From positions 186,001 to 250,000 of the forward strand of contig CAWIVH010000012.1 of the NCBI GenBank assembly GCA_963839475.1: a stretch of DNA of 64,000 nt, in the 5' to 3' direction. The stretch is from CAWIVH01 sp963839475. Lineage in GTDB: Bacteria; Acidobacteriota; UBA6911. This document shows, piece by piece, positions 18,126-27,057 of the stretch (its first letter is position 1; every line of letters starts with the position of its first letter). The notes under the pieces are model-generated. The model searched no databases and was not told the DNA's origin. It saw only the letters and a list, made by a program, of their open reading frames with translations. Both the position numbers and the translations under genes were made by a program.

Positions 18126-20396
18126 ATGACCGGAAACCAGGGCTCCAAATCCGACGATAACCGCAGCAGCAAACGCGGCAAAGCTGCGTGGCGCCGGGAG
18201 ATTGAACGCCTTCTCGAATCCGTTCTCAGGAGCAGCGCCCGGACTGAACCTTGCGAAGAAACGAGGGAGGTCCTGAAATTCGACACCTGCCGGACAAAGG
18301 TGGTCATCCTGGGAGGAGGCACCGGGCTATCAACCGTTGTAGGAGGTAACAGCCAACTGCGGTCCTGGCCCGATCAGCCTTTCATTGGCCTGAAGCAGGA
18401 ATTTCCTGAGCTGACGGTCGTGGTTTGCAGCACGGATGACGGCGGCTCGACGGGAATGATCCTGCAGCAACTCCCGATGATAGGGATAGGGGACCTGCGC
18501 AAATCATTCGTCTCGATGATCCGGAGGACAAACCTTGTCCGGACCTACCTTTTTTCGGAGCGGGAAGCCAGGATCTTCGCCGAGGCTTTGAAGCAGATCT
18601 TTCAATACCGCTTTCCCCGCCTCGGAGGCGATCCGGAGATTTTGGCAGATCCCATCCTCGCCGCCGATCCGGACTTGAGATCTGAAGTGCCCCAGGCTCT
18701 AGCGGCGGAACTTCGAATCCTCGGCCAATCCCTTCTCTCCGGCCGGTCCTGGAGCGGAATCAACCCCTCGGGGCAATGCCTTGGGAATCTGATCCTGACC
18801 GCGGCCATTTTTAGGGAAGGTGGCGGTGCTACGGAGAAACCTCCTTCGCTTTCAGCCATCCGCCGGGGATTGGATCGCCTTTGCCGGCTTTCGGGCGTAG
18901 CTCCCGGCCATCTGTATCCTGCCACATCCACCCCGGGTCAGCTGAAATTCCGCTATGCCAACGGCGTGGAAGTCCTCGGGCAGAGCAAGTCGGCCCGAGC
19001 GCGGCGCGGCTGCCCGGTGGAGCGGGTCCGCGCCGAATATATTCATGAGCCTGTGATAAGCGAGGCCGTGCTGAAAGCGATCCGCGAAGCCGATTTGATC
19101 GTATATGCGCCTGGGAGCCTTTACACCAGCATTCTCCCGATCCTGCAGCTGAATCCGATTGCCGAGACCATCCGTGCCAATCGGAAGGCTTTGAAAATCC
19201 TGGGAGCCAACTTCTGGATCCAGGAGGGAGAAACCGATATCTCCCTGCGGCAATCGGGGCGCGGCTTCCTCGTTTCGGACTTGATGGAGGCCTACGAACG
19301 CAATATTTCCGGAGGTTCAAACGGACTTTTCCAGGTTGTCCTCACTGCCAACCTCGAGCATATTCCGGGAAACATCCTTCGCAATTACGAACTCGAAGGC
19401 AAGAGTCCGATTCACCTGGACCGAACCCGGGTGGAGGCAATGGGATTCCTGCCCATCGAAGCAACTCTTTTCATGCCGGATTTCCATAAGCCGGCGACCG
19501 TCATCCATCATGACCCGAAGAGATTTTCCCTGGCGGTCCGAAGCGTCTTTTACGCCTGGGAAAAGCTCGCGGGCGCAAAACAGCAAATCCGGCGCTGTGG
19601 ACGGAAGGGGATTGTATCGAAACGCCCCGACCGCCCGAAAGAAGGTCGCGCCAACCGGGTTACGGGGAAGACTCCCATCACGCTCTGCCGCTACTGGGCG
19701 TCGATTGTCGAGGCGCTCAAGGATAAGACCTGTGACCCCGATCTGCTCAGGGAAATTCTCCGGGACCTGTCATGGCTAAACCGGGATATCCAGCCGAGAC
19801 ATCTTGCCTTCTTCCGTGGCGCGCGAGTAGTTCCGGATTCGGAGTGGAACCGGAGCAACCTCTGGGATAACGTGCTGGGATACTACGACCCGGAGGATCG
19901 CCTCCTCAAGGTGCATGAAAGCGTGCTCGCCAAAGATTCGAGAATCCGCGAGGAACTGCTGATCGCGCTGGGCGAATCGCTGCTGGGCCGATATATCGCC
20001 TCCCGCGCCTGGCACGAACCTCCTCCGGAAGGAAGCTGGGGCGCCCGCTGCTACGAAATCCGCCTCCGCCCCGAAAGAGACCGGGAGTGTTTTCTAAGCC
20101 CCGGCCAGCTCAGCGCTTACCTGAAGCTCTCCCGTATGACCCCGGATCCGCACGACCCGAACACCTATCGCATCATGGTCAATCGGGGTGAAGGCTTTTT
20201 GCCCCCCGGGCTTCTTTTCGGGCTGGTTTTTGCGTGGTACCTCGACAATAGATACGCGAGTACCATGGAGTACGAAATGTCCCTGCTGCGGTGGCCTCCG
20301 CGCCTGCTGGTCCCGCACCAAGCGAAAGAACGGATTCGCAGGCAGGCCCTTATCAGCTTTTTCCGCACCGAAATTTTCGGTCATCGGGAAGGTTGA
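18126..20396 (+). CDS. Long CofD/YvcK-like protein with C-terminal extension
   Basis: 756 residues. After a charged N-terminus, about 58-470 matches the CofD/YvcK fold: GGGTGLST near residue 62, CSTDDGGSTG near 101, GIGDLRK near 120, and 'YAPGSLYTSILP' in the C-terminal part. Classical YvcK and CofD proteins are about 300-340 residues; here an extra ~280-residue region follows with 'SWLNRDIQPRHLAFFRGARV' and 'LGYYDPEDRLLKVHESVL', which I do not recognise. YvcK is tied to carbon-source use and cell-wall homeostasis and binds UDP-sugars; CofD transfers lactyl-phosphate in F420 synthesis. No other F420 genes are near, so the YvcK-like role is more plausible. An aminotransferase gene follows after 34 bases. 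Confidence 0.75.
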   Translation: MTGNQGSKSDDNRSSKRGKAAWRREIERLLESVLRSSARTEPCEETREVLKFDTCRTKVVILGGGTGLSTVVGGNSQLRSWPDQPFIGLKQEFPELTVVVCSTDDGGSTGMILQQLPMIGIGDLRKSFVSMIRRTNLVRTYLFSEREARIFAEALKQIFQYRFPRLGGDPEILADPILAADPDLRSEVPQALAAELRILGQSLLSGRSWSGINPSGQCLGNLILTAAIFREGGGATEKPPSLSAIRRGLDRLCRLSGVAPGHLYPATSTPGQLKFRYANGVEVLGQSKSARARRGCPVERVRAEYIHEPVISEAVLKAIREADLIVYAPGSLYTSILPILQLNPIAETIRANRKALKILGANFWIQEGETDISLRQSGRGFLVSDLMEAYERNISGGSNGLFQVVLTANLEHIPGNILRNYELEGKSPIHLDRTRVEAMGFLPIEATLFMPDFHKPATVIHHDPKRFSLAVRSVFYAWEKLAGAKQQIRRCGRKGIVSKRPDRPKEGRANRVTGKTPITLCRYWASIVEALKDKTCDPDLLREILRDLSWLNRDIQPRHLAFFRGARVVPDSEWNRSNLWDNVLGYYDPEDRLLKVHESVLAKDSRIREELLIALGESLLGRYIASRAWHEPPPEGSWGARCYEIRLRPERDRECFLSPGQLSAYLKLSRMTPDPHDPNTYRIMVNRGEGFLPPGLLFGLVFAWYLDNRYASTMEYEMSLLRWPPRLLVPHQAKERIRRQALISFFRTEIFGHREG

Positions 20397-20430
20397 AATA
20401 CAAGCCGGAAATCCAAGAAAAGGAGTGATT

Positions 20431-21693
20431 ATGTCCAGACTTGCTATTAAAGGCGGATCCCCGATACGCACCACCCCGTTTCCAGGCTGGCCGGAGTTCG
20501 GCGAGGAGGAAAAACAGGCGCTTTTCCTGGTTCTTCAGAGCAGAAATTGGGGAGGTTACCCTTCCCCCAATACCTACGCCCGGCTTTTTAACGAGCGATT
20601 CGCCGCATTCCAGGGAGCTAAGCACGGAATCGCTGCAGCCAATGGCACGGTCACGCTCGAGGTTGCCCTCCGGGCCGGCGGACTGCGCCCTGGAGACGAA
20701 GTCATCATCCCGGCTTACACATGGGTCGGGACCGCCAGCGGAGTTCTTAGCGCCCAGGGCATTCCCGTTTTGGTGGATTCCGATCCATCCAATTATTGCC
20801 TGGATCCGGCAGCAGTCGAGGCGGCCATAAATCCGCACACTCGGGCCATTATACCTGTCCATCTCGGCATGCAAATGGCCGACATGGACTCCATCATGGC
20901 CATAGCCCAGCGCCACAATCTGCTGGTGGTGGAGGATTGCGCGCACGCCCACGGCGCTCAATGGAATGGCAAAGGCGCCGGCAGCATCGGCCACTTCGGG
21001 TCATTCAGCATGCAAACCTCGAAGCTCCTGACCTGCGGCGAAGGAGGCATTGTCCTCACTTCCAACGACCAATCGGCAGAGCGTTGCGAATCGCTGATCA
21101 ACTGCGGCCGGCCCAGTAGAACCGATAAATATAAGCTTCGCTCGATGGGCCTGAACTACAGAATGACGGAGTTCCAGACCGCCCTGCTGCTGCAGCAACT
21201 GGCCCGCCTGCCCGAGCAAAGCGAACGACGATTGAAAAATGCGAACCTTCTGGCGGCTAAACTCAAGGGATTGCCCGGAATCAAACTCATGGATTGGGAT
21301 TCCAGGATTACACGTCCGTCGATTTATCATTATTTGTTGCGCTTCGATCCCGAAGGATTTGCCGGGGCTCACCGGGATCTTTTCCTGGAGGCGCTGAGGG
21401 CGGAAGGAGTGCCCGCTGACGGCAATTTCTATGAACCGCTCTACCAGGCCCCACTCTGGCATTTCAGGAGAGATGATTTCCCGGTCTACGCTGCGAGCAA
21501 CATGGATTATTCCAAGGTGCGCTGCCCGGTTGCAGAAAAGGCGGCTTATGATGAATCGATCTGGCTCCACCATGCCTTGCTGCTTGGCGGCGAGCGCGAG
21601 ATCGAGGATATAGCGGCAGCCATCGCCAAAATCCAGGCTAACGCCGAAGAACTGGCAGCCATGCCCCGGCCGGCCCGTGCTGCACGGTTTTGA
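20431..21693 (+). CDS. DegT/DnrJ/EryC1/StrS-family aminotransferase
   Basis: 420 residues from ATG 20431, with AGGAG upstream; the longer frame from 20188 overlaps the previous gene out of frame and is rejected. PLP-dependent sugar aminotransferase fold: GTVTLEVALRA near the N-terminus, VIIPAYTWVGTASG, HLGMQMADMD, VVEDCAHAHGA, and the Schiff-base Lys198 in SMQTSKLLTCGEGG, followed by GLNYRMTEFQTAL. The family aminates keto-sugars, often nucleotide-linked, during cell-envelope or antibiotic sugar synthesis. It lies 34 bases after the CofD/YvcK-like gene and ahead of a sugar-binding lipoprotein. The exact substrate is not given by the sequence. Confidence 0.85.
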   Translation: MSRLAIKGGSPIRTTPFPGWPEFGEEEKQALFLVLQSRNWGGYPSPNTYARLFNERFAAFQGAKHGIAAANGTVTLEVALRAGGLRPGDEVIIPAYTWVGTASGVLSAQGIPVLVDSDPSNYCLDPAAVEAAINPHTRAIIPVHLGMQMADMDSIMAIAQRHNLLVVEDCAHAHGAQWNGKGAGSIGHFGSFSMQTSKLLTCGEGGIVLTSNDQSAERCESLINCGRPSRTDKYKLRSMGLNYRMTEFQTALLLQQLARLPEQSERRLKNANLLAAKLKGLPGIKLMDWDSRITRPSIYHYLLRFDPEGFAGAHRDLFLEALRAEGVPADGNFYEPLYQAPLWHFRRDDFPVYAASNMDYSKVRCPVAEKAAYDESIWLHHALLLGGEREIEDIAAAIAKIQANAEELAAMPRPARAARF

Positions 21694-21848
21694 GAAGCGA
21701 GGGCCGAAATGTAGAATGGCGGGGCCTTTGTAATATCCAATCTGCAGAATTTGCAGTGGTTGGGAGGATTTCATCGGCCAGCGCAGGGATGCGCAGCCAC
21801 CCATGTTTTTTCAGCGGGATTCACCCCGGAAATAGGAGAGAAGGTTCC

Positions 21849-22748
21849 ATGAAGAAGATCCTGATACTGGTCATCGCCGCAACTATGCTCCTGGCGGCTT
21901 GCGCCCGAAAACCCGCGAGAAAGGTGGTTGGAGTCTCTCTCCTGACCAAGGAACACGTTTTTTACCGGGATCTTGAAAAAGGATTGCGTTCCGCTGCGGA
22001 ACTGCAGGGCCTGGACCTGATCATCAACTCAGGGGATTGGGACCTGGCCAAACACCAGGCTCAGATCGAAAACTATATCGTGCAGAAAGTGGACGCGATC
22101 ATTGTTTGCCCCTGTGATTCGAAAGGAATCGGACCGGCGTTGCAAAAGGCCAATGCCGCCGGAATCCCGGTATTCACGGCCGACATCCGCGCCGAAGGCG
22201 GAAAGATCGTCAGCCAGATCGCTTCCGATAACATCGCGGGAGGACGCGTGGCAGCCGAATACATGGCCAAAATCCTGAACGGGGCCGGAGATGTGGCCAT
22301 CATTGACCAGCCAACCATTCAGTCGACGATCGAGCGTGTTCGCGGCTTTACGGAAGAGATCGCCAAACATCCCGGGATCAAGATCGTGGCCCGCCCCAGC
22401 GGCGACGGCGTGCGGGACAGAGCGATGAAGGCAGCCGAAGACCTTCTCCAGGGATACCCCGGGCTCTCCGGCATTTTCGCGATCAACGACGATTCAGCCC
22501 TGGGCGCCCTGGCCGCCGTGGAAGCGGCGGGGCGCAAAGGAATATCCATCATCGGGTTCGATGCGATACCGGAGGCCCGGCAGGCGATATTGCGGGGAAG
22601 CGCACTCAAAGCGGACGTGGTGCAGTATCCGCTCGAGATCGGAAGAATCACCATCGAAACCATTGCCAAATTCCTGGCGGGACAGCAAGTGCCTGCGGAG
22701 ATCCCGGTCAGGGTCGGCATCGTTGACGCCACGAACGCAAGCCAATAG
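21849..22748 (+). CDS. Periplasmic sugar-binding lipoprotein (RbsB/LacI-like, PBP type 1)
   Basis: 299 residues from ATG 21849, with GGAGAGAAGG upstream. A lipobox LLAAC gives lipidation at Cys18. The mature part is a type 1 periplasmic binding protein: KVVGVSLLTKEHVFY, 'VDAIIVCPCDSKGIGPAL', 'AGIPVFTADI', 'SDNIAGGRVAAEYMAK', 'IFAINDDSALGALAAVEAAG' and 'SIIGFDA'. Such proteins present ribose, xylose, galactose or similar sugars to an ABC importer. No permease or ATPase gene is near, so it works with distant components or as a sensor. It ends 19 bases before the MqnD-like gene, perhaps in one transcript. Confidence 0.85.
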   Translation: MKKILILVIAATMLLAACARKPARKVVGVSLLTKEHVFYRDLEKGLRSAAELQGLDLIINSGDWDLAKHQAQIENYIVQKVDAIIVCPCDSKGIGPALQKANAAGIPVFTADIRAEGGKIVSQIASDNIAGGRVAAEYMAKILNGAGDVAIIDQPTIQSTIERVRGFTEEIAKHPGIKIVARPSGDGVRDRAMKAAEDLLQGYPGLSGIFAINDDSALGALAAVEAAGRKGISIIGFDAIPEARQAILRGSALKADVVQYPLEIGRITIETIAKFLAGQQVPAEIPVRVGIVDATNASQ

Positions 22749-22767
22749 ACTGTAAAGAGGTCCCGAA

Positions 22768-23604
22768 ATGGAAACAATCGAAATCAGAGTGGCGCACAGT
22801 CCCGATTCAGACGATGCCTTCATGTTTTATGCCCTCGCCAAAGAACGACTGAATACAGGGAGATTCCGCTTTTCGCACATTCTGCAGGACATCGAAACCC
22901 TCAACCGGTGCGCCTTGCAGGGGCAATACGAAGTGACCGCGGTTTCCATCCATGCCTATGCTTACATATGCGATAAATATGCCCTTCTCCCCTCGGGCGC
23001 GAGCATGGGAGACCGTTACGGCCCGATTGTCGTGGCAAAATCGGAATTCCCCGCCAGGGAGATCAAAAAGAAGCGGATCGCAATCCCTGGAACCATGACT
23101 TCAGCTTTCCTGGCCCTGAAGCTGTACGAGCCTGACTTTGAGCCCGTGGTCGTTCCCTTCGACCAAATCATGGCTGCGGTCCAGACAGGCAGCGTGGAGG
23201 CAGGATTACTGATTCACGAAGGCCAATTAACCTATTCCCGGGAAGGGCTCCACAAGATTGTCGATCTCGGGGAATGGTGGTCTGAAACTACCGGGCTTCC
23301 GCTGCCGTTGGGCGGCAACGCCATCCGGCGAAACCTTGGATCTGAAGTCATTGCAGCGGTTTCGGCTCTTTTGAAGCAAAGCATCCAATATGGCCTCGAC
23401 CACCGGGCGGAAGGGCTGCAACATGCGCTTCAATATGCCCGGGACCTGGATCCCGCCCAGGCCGACCGGTTCGTCGGAATGTACGTCAACGCGAGAACAT
23501 TGGATTACGGAACCGAGGGAAGGCAGGCCGTGCAACTGTTCCTGGACCGCGCCTTCTCGGCTAAGTTGATCCCCCACCCGGTACAGGTCGAGTTCATCGA
23601 ATAA
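22768..23604 (+). CDS. MqnA/MqnD/SBP-family protein
   Basis: 278 residues. The start IEIRVAHSPDSDDAFMFYAL matches the MqnD-type opening (S...D..F.FYAL), and 'GDRYGPIVVAK', 'IAIPGTMTSAFLALKL' and 'AGLLIHEGQLTY' fit the type 2 binding-protein fold of the MqnA/MqnD group. MqnD cleaves cyclic dehypoxanthinyl futalosine to 1,4-dihydroxy-6-naphthoate in the futalosine route to menaquinone. No other mqn gene is in the window and there is no export signal, so I assign the family but not the reaction. An AGAGGT-type ribosome-binding site lies ahead of the start. Confidence 0.65.
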   Translation: METIEIRVAHSPDSDDAFMFYALAKERLNTGRFRFSHILQDIETLNRCALQGQYEVTAVSIHAYAYICDKYALLPSGASMGDRYGPIVVAKSEFPAREIKKKRIAIPGTMTSAFLALKLYEPDFEPVVVPFDQIMAAVQTGSVEAGLLIHEGQLTYSREGLHKIVDLGEWWSETTGLPLPLGGNAIRRNLGSEVIAAVSALLKQSIQYGLDHRAEGLQHALQYARDLDPAQADRFVGMYVNARTLDYGTEGRQAVQLFLDRAFSAKLIPHPVQVEFIE

Positions 23605-23649
23605 TTCCCGGGACAACGATGTTTTTTACCTTTGAGCGCCGCATAATAT

Positions 23650-23714
23650 AGTGACACAAAAAGATGGAGCAAGGGCAAGCTTCCGCGTGCCCCCGCCTGT
23701 AAGTGTGCGTCACT
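23650..23714. promoter_or_regulatory. Nested stem-loop element between mqnD-like and fmdB genes
   Basis: Outer stem: AGTGACACA (23650-23658) against TGTGCGTCACT, with 8 of 9 pairs from 650/714 inward. Inner hairpin: GGGCAAGC (23673-23680) against GCGTGCCC (23685-23692) with one A/G mismatch and a UUCC loop. No U-tract follows. It lies upstream of the candidate fmdB promoter, so it may be the 3' end of the preceding transcript or a small structured RNA. Confidence 0.35.
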
Positions 23715-23774
23715 AGAATAGGCGACACTCCATAGGCGCGATTCGGGATAGTGGTGACTCTCACAGCCCGGTAT

Positions 23775-23805
23775 TTGACTAAAGGGATTCCGGACGTTAT
23801 ATACT
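23775..23805 (+). promoter_or_regulatory. Candidate sigma-70 promoter of the fmdB gene
   Basis: TTGACT (23775-23780) is followed after 17-19 bases by TATATA/TATACT (23798-23805). The GTG start of the FmdB protein is at 23841 with GGAGGTG before it, which leaves a short leader of about 30 bases. Confidence 0.5.
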
Positions 23806-23840
23806 TACTACGTCGGAAAACTGATGGAGGTGAATTAGAA

Positions 23841-24116
23841 GTGCCGATTTACGAATACAAATGCGCAAAGTGCTCGGAGATATTCGAAGCATTTCAGAAG
23901 ATCCATGACAATCCATTGAATGACTGCAAGTTCTGCGGTGGAAAAGTGGAAAGGCTGATCAGCACCTCGAGCTTCCAGCTCAAGGGATCCGGCTGGTACC
24001 TGACCGACTATGCCCGCAAATCGGGCAGTCCAGCCAGCTCAACGGAAAGTTCGGATAAAACTCCCGAAAAGAGCGAAAAGCCGAAGGAAAACAGCACTCC
24101 GGCAAAAGCAAGTTAA
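23841..24116 (+). CDS. FmdB-family zinc-ribbon protein
   Basis: 91 residues from GTG 23841, chosen because GGAGGTG precedes it and the product then opens with the family signature PIYEYKCAKC. Cys8, Cys11, Cys29 and Cys32 form a two-CxxC zinc ribbon. The tail (about 60-91) is Ser/Glu/Lys-rich and probably disordered. FmdB-type proteins are small putative regulators of unknown mechanism, named after a formamidase operon. The next gene, a small HExxH protein, begins 16 bases later. A second FmdB-type protein is encoded at 57825-58208. Confidence 0.85.
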   Translation: MPIYEYKCAKCSEIFEAFQKIHDNPLNDCKFCGGKVERLISTSSFQLKGSGWYLTDYARKSGSPASSTESSDKTPEKSEKPKENSTPAKAS

Positions 24117-24132
24117 GCAGGCGGCGGGACTG

Positions 24133-24630
24133 ATGCAATTCTCAGCGGATCAGCGATGTCAGGTCATTCGCGCCATCGATGAAGCCGAACTGCGCACTGC
24201 GCAGTACTATTGCATCCCTCCCTTCCGTTGGGAGCAGCTGCCCTACGATCTTCTGACACGTCAGGATCCTCAGTGGGCCCCGCTCCCCGATCCCGTTTTG
24301 GCCCAGGTTCAACGCCTCCAGAAATGGAGTCCGCGGCCCCTTAAATCCTTCGATTTCTTCAGAATCCAGCTTAACGATCCTGCCATCCTGGGTGTTGTAG
24401 AAAGAGAGAGTCTGGCGACATGCTTCTATCCGTTCATGGTTTACATCCTGACCCATGAAATGGTGCACCTCGTGCGACTGAGCACCATTTTGGAACCGGA
24501 AGATCAATCCAGCATTGCATTGGAAACTGAAGAGCAGCGCGTCCAAAGCATTTCGCGGAAAATCCTTTCAGATGGCGACCGGGCAGCCTTCAGCCCGATC
24601 TTGGAAAGGTTCTGCGCCTCCCAGCCCTGA
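24133..24630 (+). CDS. Small HExxH-motif protein of unknown function
   Basis: 165 residues from ATG 24133; the longer frame from 24010 overlaps fmdB and lacks a ribosome-binding site. The notable feature is THEMVHLVR, an HExxH motif (His108-His112) as in zinc-dependent peptidases, preceded by a hydrophobic segment CFYPFMVYILT that could be the motif helix. A third ligand is not obvious; Glu residues follow at about 122-135. The N-terminal half is rich in aromatic residues. There is no signal peptide, so it should be cytoplasmic. It lies between fmdB (16 bases) and glucokinase (90 bases). I do not recognise a named family; metalloprotease activity is an inference from one motif. Confidence 0.6.
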   Translation: MQFSADQRCQVIRAIDEAELRTAQYYCIPPFRWEQLPYDLLTRQDPQWAPLPDPVLAQVQRLQKWSPRPLKSFDFFRIQLNDPAILGVVERESLATCFYPFMVYILTHEMVHLVRLSTILEPEDQSSIALETEEQRVQSISRKILSDGDRAAFSPILERFCASQP

Positions 24631-24720
24631 AACGTTGACTCCCCGCGCCCCTGCTGGAATAATGCCTCTTCGGCTTGGTAGGGGGGATTTTATCGTCGCG
24701 GATGACCGGGGAGACAAACC

Positions 24721-25794
24721 ATGGGCAAGATACAAAATCATGTTCTTGTGGCAGATATCGGAGGAACCCATACAGGAATCGCCATCTTTGCCAGCCTGGG
24801 AAATGACCTCCTTGAGCCGGTTTGCCACCGGACCTTCCGCACAACCCGCATCGGGAACATGCCGAAGTTTTTCACGCGCTTCCTGAAAAAAGAAGGAAGC
24901 CGGCTGGATCCGCCCGTCCGCCGGGCGTGCATTGATTTTGCAGGTCCCATCCCTCCCGCCCGGAATCGCGCCCAATTGACGAATCTTCCGCTCACCTTTA
25001 CAGACGCGGAGGTCAGGAATGCAGCCGGCCTGGAAAAAGTAGTCTTGCTCAATGATTTTGAAGCGATCGGATACGGGATCGAGGTTCTTATCCGGAACCG
25101 GCCCGAGGCTTTTGTCCGTCTGTCGCGAAACGGAAAGCTGCCGTCGCTTTCCGGTGTGAAGCCGACCGCCGCGATACTGGGAGCCGGCACGGGGCTGGGC
25201 ACGACGGTTTTGATCCACGATACAACTACCGGGAAATACCACCCCATTCCGGGAGAGGGGGGGCATGTTGACTTCAGCCCGGTGGACGAAATCGAATACC
25301 GTATCACCGACTGGCTGAGGAAAAACCGGAATACATCATCATCCAATCCCTTGAACCGGGAAAGAATCGTGAGCGGTCCGGGTCTCGCCAATGTGCATGA
25401 GGCATTAGCGAGCCTTGAGCCCAAGCTCGGCAGTGCCGGCTATCGAAAAGCCGTATTTCGCGCTAAAGCCACTGAAAGGCCGGCGATCATCGCGGGGAAT
25501 GCGTCCAACGACAGCCTGTGCCGGAAGGCTTTCGACATATGGCTGCGCTGCTACGGACGCGCGGCCAAAAACAGCGCGATCTTCCCGCTCGCCCCGGGAG
25601 GGGTTTTTCTGGCAGGCGGGGTGGCGGCCAAAAACCTGCCTGAAATGAAATCGGGGACCTTCATGAAAGAGTTTCACCGCTGCGATATCCCCAATATCAG
25701 GGAGCTGCTGAGAAAAACACCTGTTTTCGTAGTTACGGACTACAGGATAGGTTTGTACGGGTGTGCCAACGTGGCGGCCAATGATCTGATTTGA
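24721..25794 (+). CDS. glk: Glucokinase (Glk family)
   Basis: 357 residues. The start is ATG 24721. Motifs of the bacterial glucokinase family: phosphate-binding VADIGGTHTGIAIF, LTNLPLTFT, VVLLNDFEAIGYG with the catalytic Asp, GAGTGLGTTVL, and GEGGHVDFSP, plus APGGVFLAGGVAAKNL near the C-terminus. It phosphorylates glucose to glucose 6-phosphate with ATP in the cytoplasm. The length is slightly above the usual ~320 residues, mainly through a longer C-terminal part. With the PPi-phosphofructokinase 8 kb upstream it supplies early glycolysis. It converges with the HDOD gene, leaving only 18 bases between stops. Confidence 0.9.
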   Translation: MGKIQNHVLVADIGGTHTGIAIFASLGNDLLEPVCHRTFRTTRIGNMPKFFTRFLKKEGSRLDPPVRRACIDFAGPIPPARNRAQLTNLPLTFTDAEVRNAAGLEKVVLLNDFEAIGYGIEVLIRNRPEAFVRLSRNGKLPSLSGVKPTAAILGAGTGLGTTVLIHDTTTGKYHPIPGEGGHVDFSPVDEIEYRITDWLRKNRNTSSSNPLNRERIVSGPGLANVHEALASLEPKLGSAGYRKAVFRAKATERPAIIAGNASNDSLCRKAFDIWLRCYGRAAKNSAIFPLAPGGVFLAGGVAAKNLPEMKSGTFMKEFHRCDIPNIRELLRKTPVFVVTDYRIGLYGCANVAANDLI

Positions 25795-25812
25795 ATTCCA
25801 GTACAGGAGTTG

Positions 25813-26676
25813 TTACAGGACCGTCTGGAAAAAATCCTCGACACACCTTTTGCTTTTTTCGGTAAAAAGCGAAAGGGTCGCGTACTCCTCATCGGTCATG
25901 GAGAGCTTTTTCAGCAGGGCGGCGCGGTCGATCCGGCTGACGGTGTCGCCGTCATATCCTATTTTCGCTTCTCTCACCAGCGCGTCAGCCATCGCCACAG
26001 CGGCAGCGAGCGGACTTCCAAATTCGGCGGCACAGTGGTGATTCTTCACTACTTCGGATAGTTCCGGGGGAAGCCCCCACTGCATCGCCAGATTTGCCCC
26101 AAGCGCTGCGTGATCCATTCCGTAGGCCTCCAACTCCAGCGCGGATATGCCTCCGTCTCCCTCCTTGTTTTCCCGGGTGAAAAGGTGAGAGTAATAGACT
26201 GTATCCGCTTTGAAGAATAGCGCCTTCCCGAAATCGTGCAAAAGGCCGCAAAGGAATGCAAATTCGGCTTCTTTCCTGCTCCCTCTTCGCTGCCATATTT
26301 CCTGAACGACCAGCGCGGTCGCGAAGGAATGCATCCAGAGCTTGCTGATTTGAGCCACCTCCGACTTCATCCCCCGGTTGAAGGACTCAAATATGTTGAT
26401 CCCTATCGCCAGGCTTTTCACAAGATTCAGCCCGAGCAGCATGATGGCGTGTGAAATGGTCTTTACCTCGGCCCTGAAAGCATAAAAGGCCGAATTGGCG
26501 AGACGTAGGATCCGGGCGGTGAGGGACGGGTCGTGCAGGATCAACTGTTCCAGTTCACGAGATGAGGCGTTGTCGTCATCGAGAATTTGGATAATTCGAG
26601 TCAGGACAAGCGGAACACTGGGAGTCTCAATTCCCTTCTCGATGCGTTGAGATATGGATTGTCTTGAAGCTCCCAT
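25813..26676 (-). CDS. HDOD-domain signalling protein
   Basis: 287 residues. After a short N-terminal helix the HDOD signature appears: 'LILHDPSLTARILRLANSAFY', 'ISHAIMLLGLNLVKSLAIG', 'GLLHDFGKALFF', 'DHAALGANLAMQWGLP' and 'VVKNHH'. HDOD is a variant of the HD fold found in signalling and cell-cycle proteins; many members do not keep the full set of metal-binding residues. No receiver or GGDEF domain is fused here, so its partner is unknown. The protein is cytoplasmic. The gene is convergent with glucokinase and divergent from moaB, with a 381-base spacer. Confidence 0.85.
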   Translation of the reverse strand: MGASRQSISQRIEKGIETPSVPLVLTRIIQILDDDNASSRELEQLILHDPSLTARILRLANSAFYAFRAEVKTISHAIMLLGLNLVKSLAIGINIFESFNRGMKSEVAQISKLWMHSFATALVVQEIWQRRGSRKEAEFAFLCGLLHDFGKALFFKADTVYYSHLFTRENKEGDGGISALELEAYGMDHAALGANLAMQWGLPPELSEVVKNHHCAAEFGSPLAAAVAMADALVREAKIGYDGDTVSRIDRAALLKKLSMTDEEYATLSLFTEKSKRCVEDFFQTVL

Positions 26677-27057
26677 CTGGATCTCCCGGCAAAATTCTGG
26701 GGAAGCGCGCCATAGACTGACGCGAACTTCACCGGTATTCGGCTCACCCGGAACCGGTGTTCTACTTTTCGTTCAAATCCATGAAATCTTTAGTAGTGAC
26801 CGGATACCAAGATTATAGGCATCCAATGTCCAGTACTGATAATAACAGAACTTTTTCCTGCCATATGAGTTCAAACTTAAAGAGGGACAGGAAAAAATGG
26901 GATACTTCCCCATAAAAAAACCGGAGCCATCACACTCTGTGCCATCCATCCAATTATTCGCCAATTGACCACCGGATCATGGCGTGGCAAAATTCCTATA
27001 TCGTCCACAGGGAATCCAGTTCAGCTAAGACATATTCAAGGGGCGGGGGTTTGCTTC
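26677..27057. other. Divergent intergenic region between the HDOD gene and moaB
   Basis: No gene is supported. The stretch is A+T-richer than its surroundings, as expected for promoters. A tRNA T-loop look-alike GTTCAAATCC at 26771 has no matching arms. The candidate moaB promoter is listed separately. No Moco-riboswitch-like structure was recognised by eye. Confidence 0.5.
26965..26993 (+). promoter_or_regulatory. Candidate promoter of moaB
   Basis: TTGACC (26965-26970), a 17-base spacer, then CAAAAT (26988-26993). The moaB start is at 27058. Confidence 0.35.

Noticed and set aside
18126..20396. F420 biosynthesis gene cofD
   Set aside because: The protein is far longer than CofD and no other F420 genes are present; a YvcK-like role fits better.
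26771..26780. GTTCAAATCC, which looks like a tRNA T-loop
   Set aside because: No matching T-stem, anticodon arm or acceptor stem is present around it.
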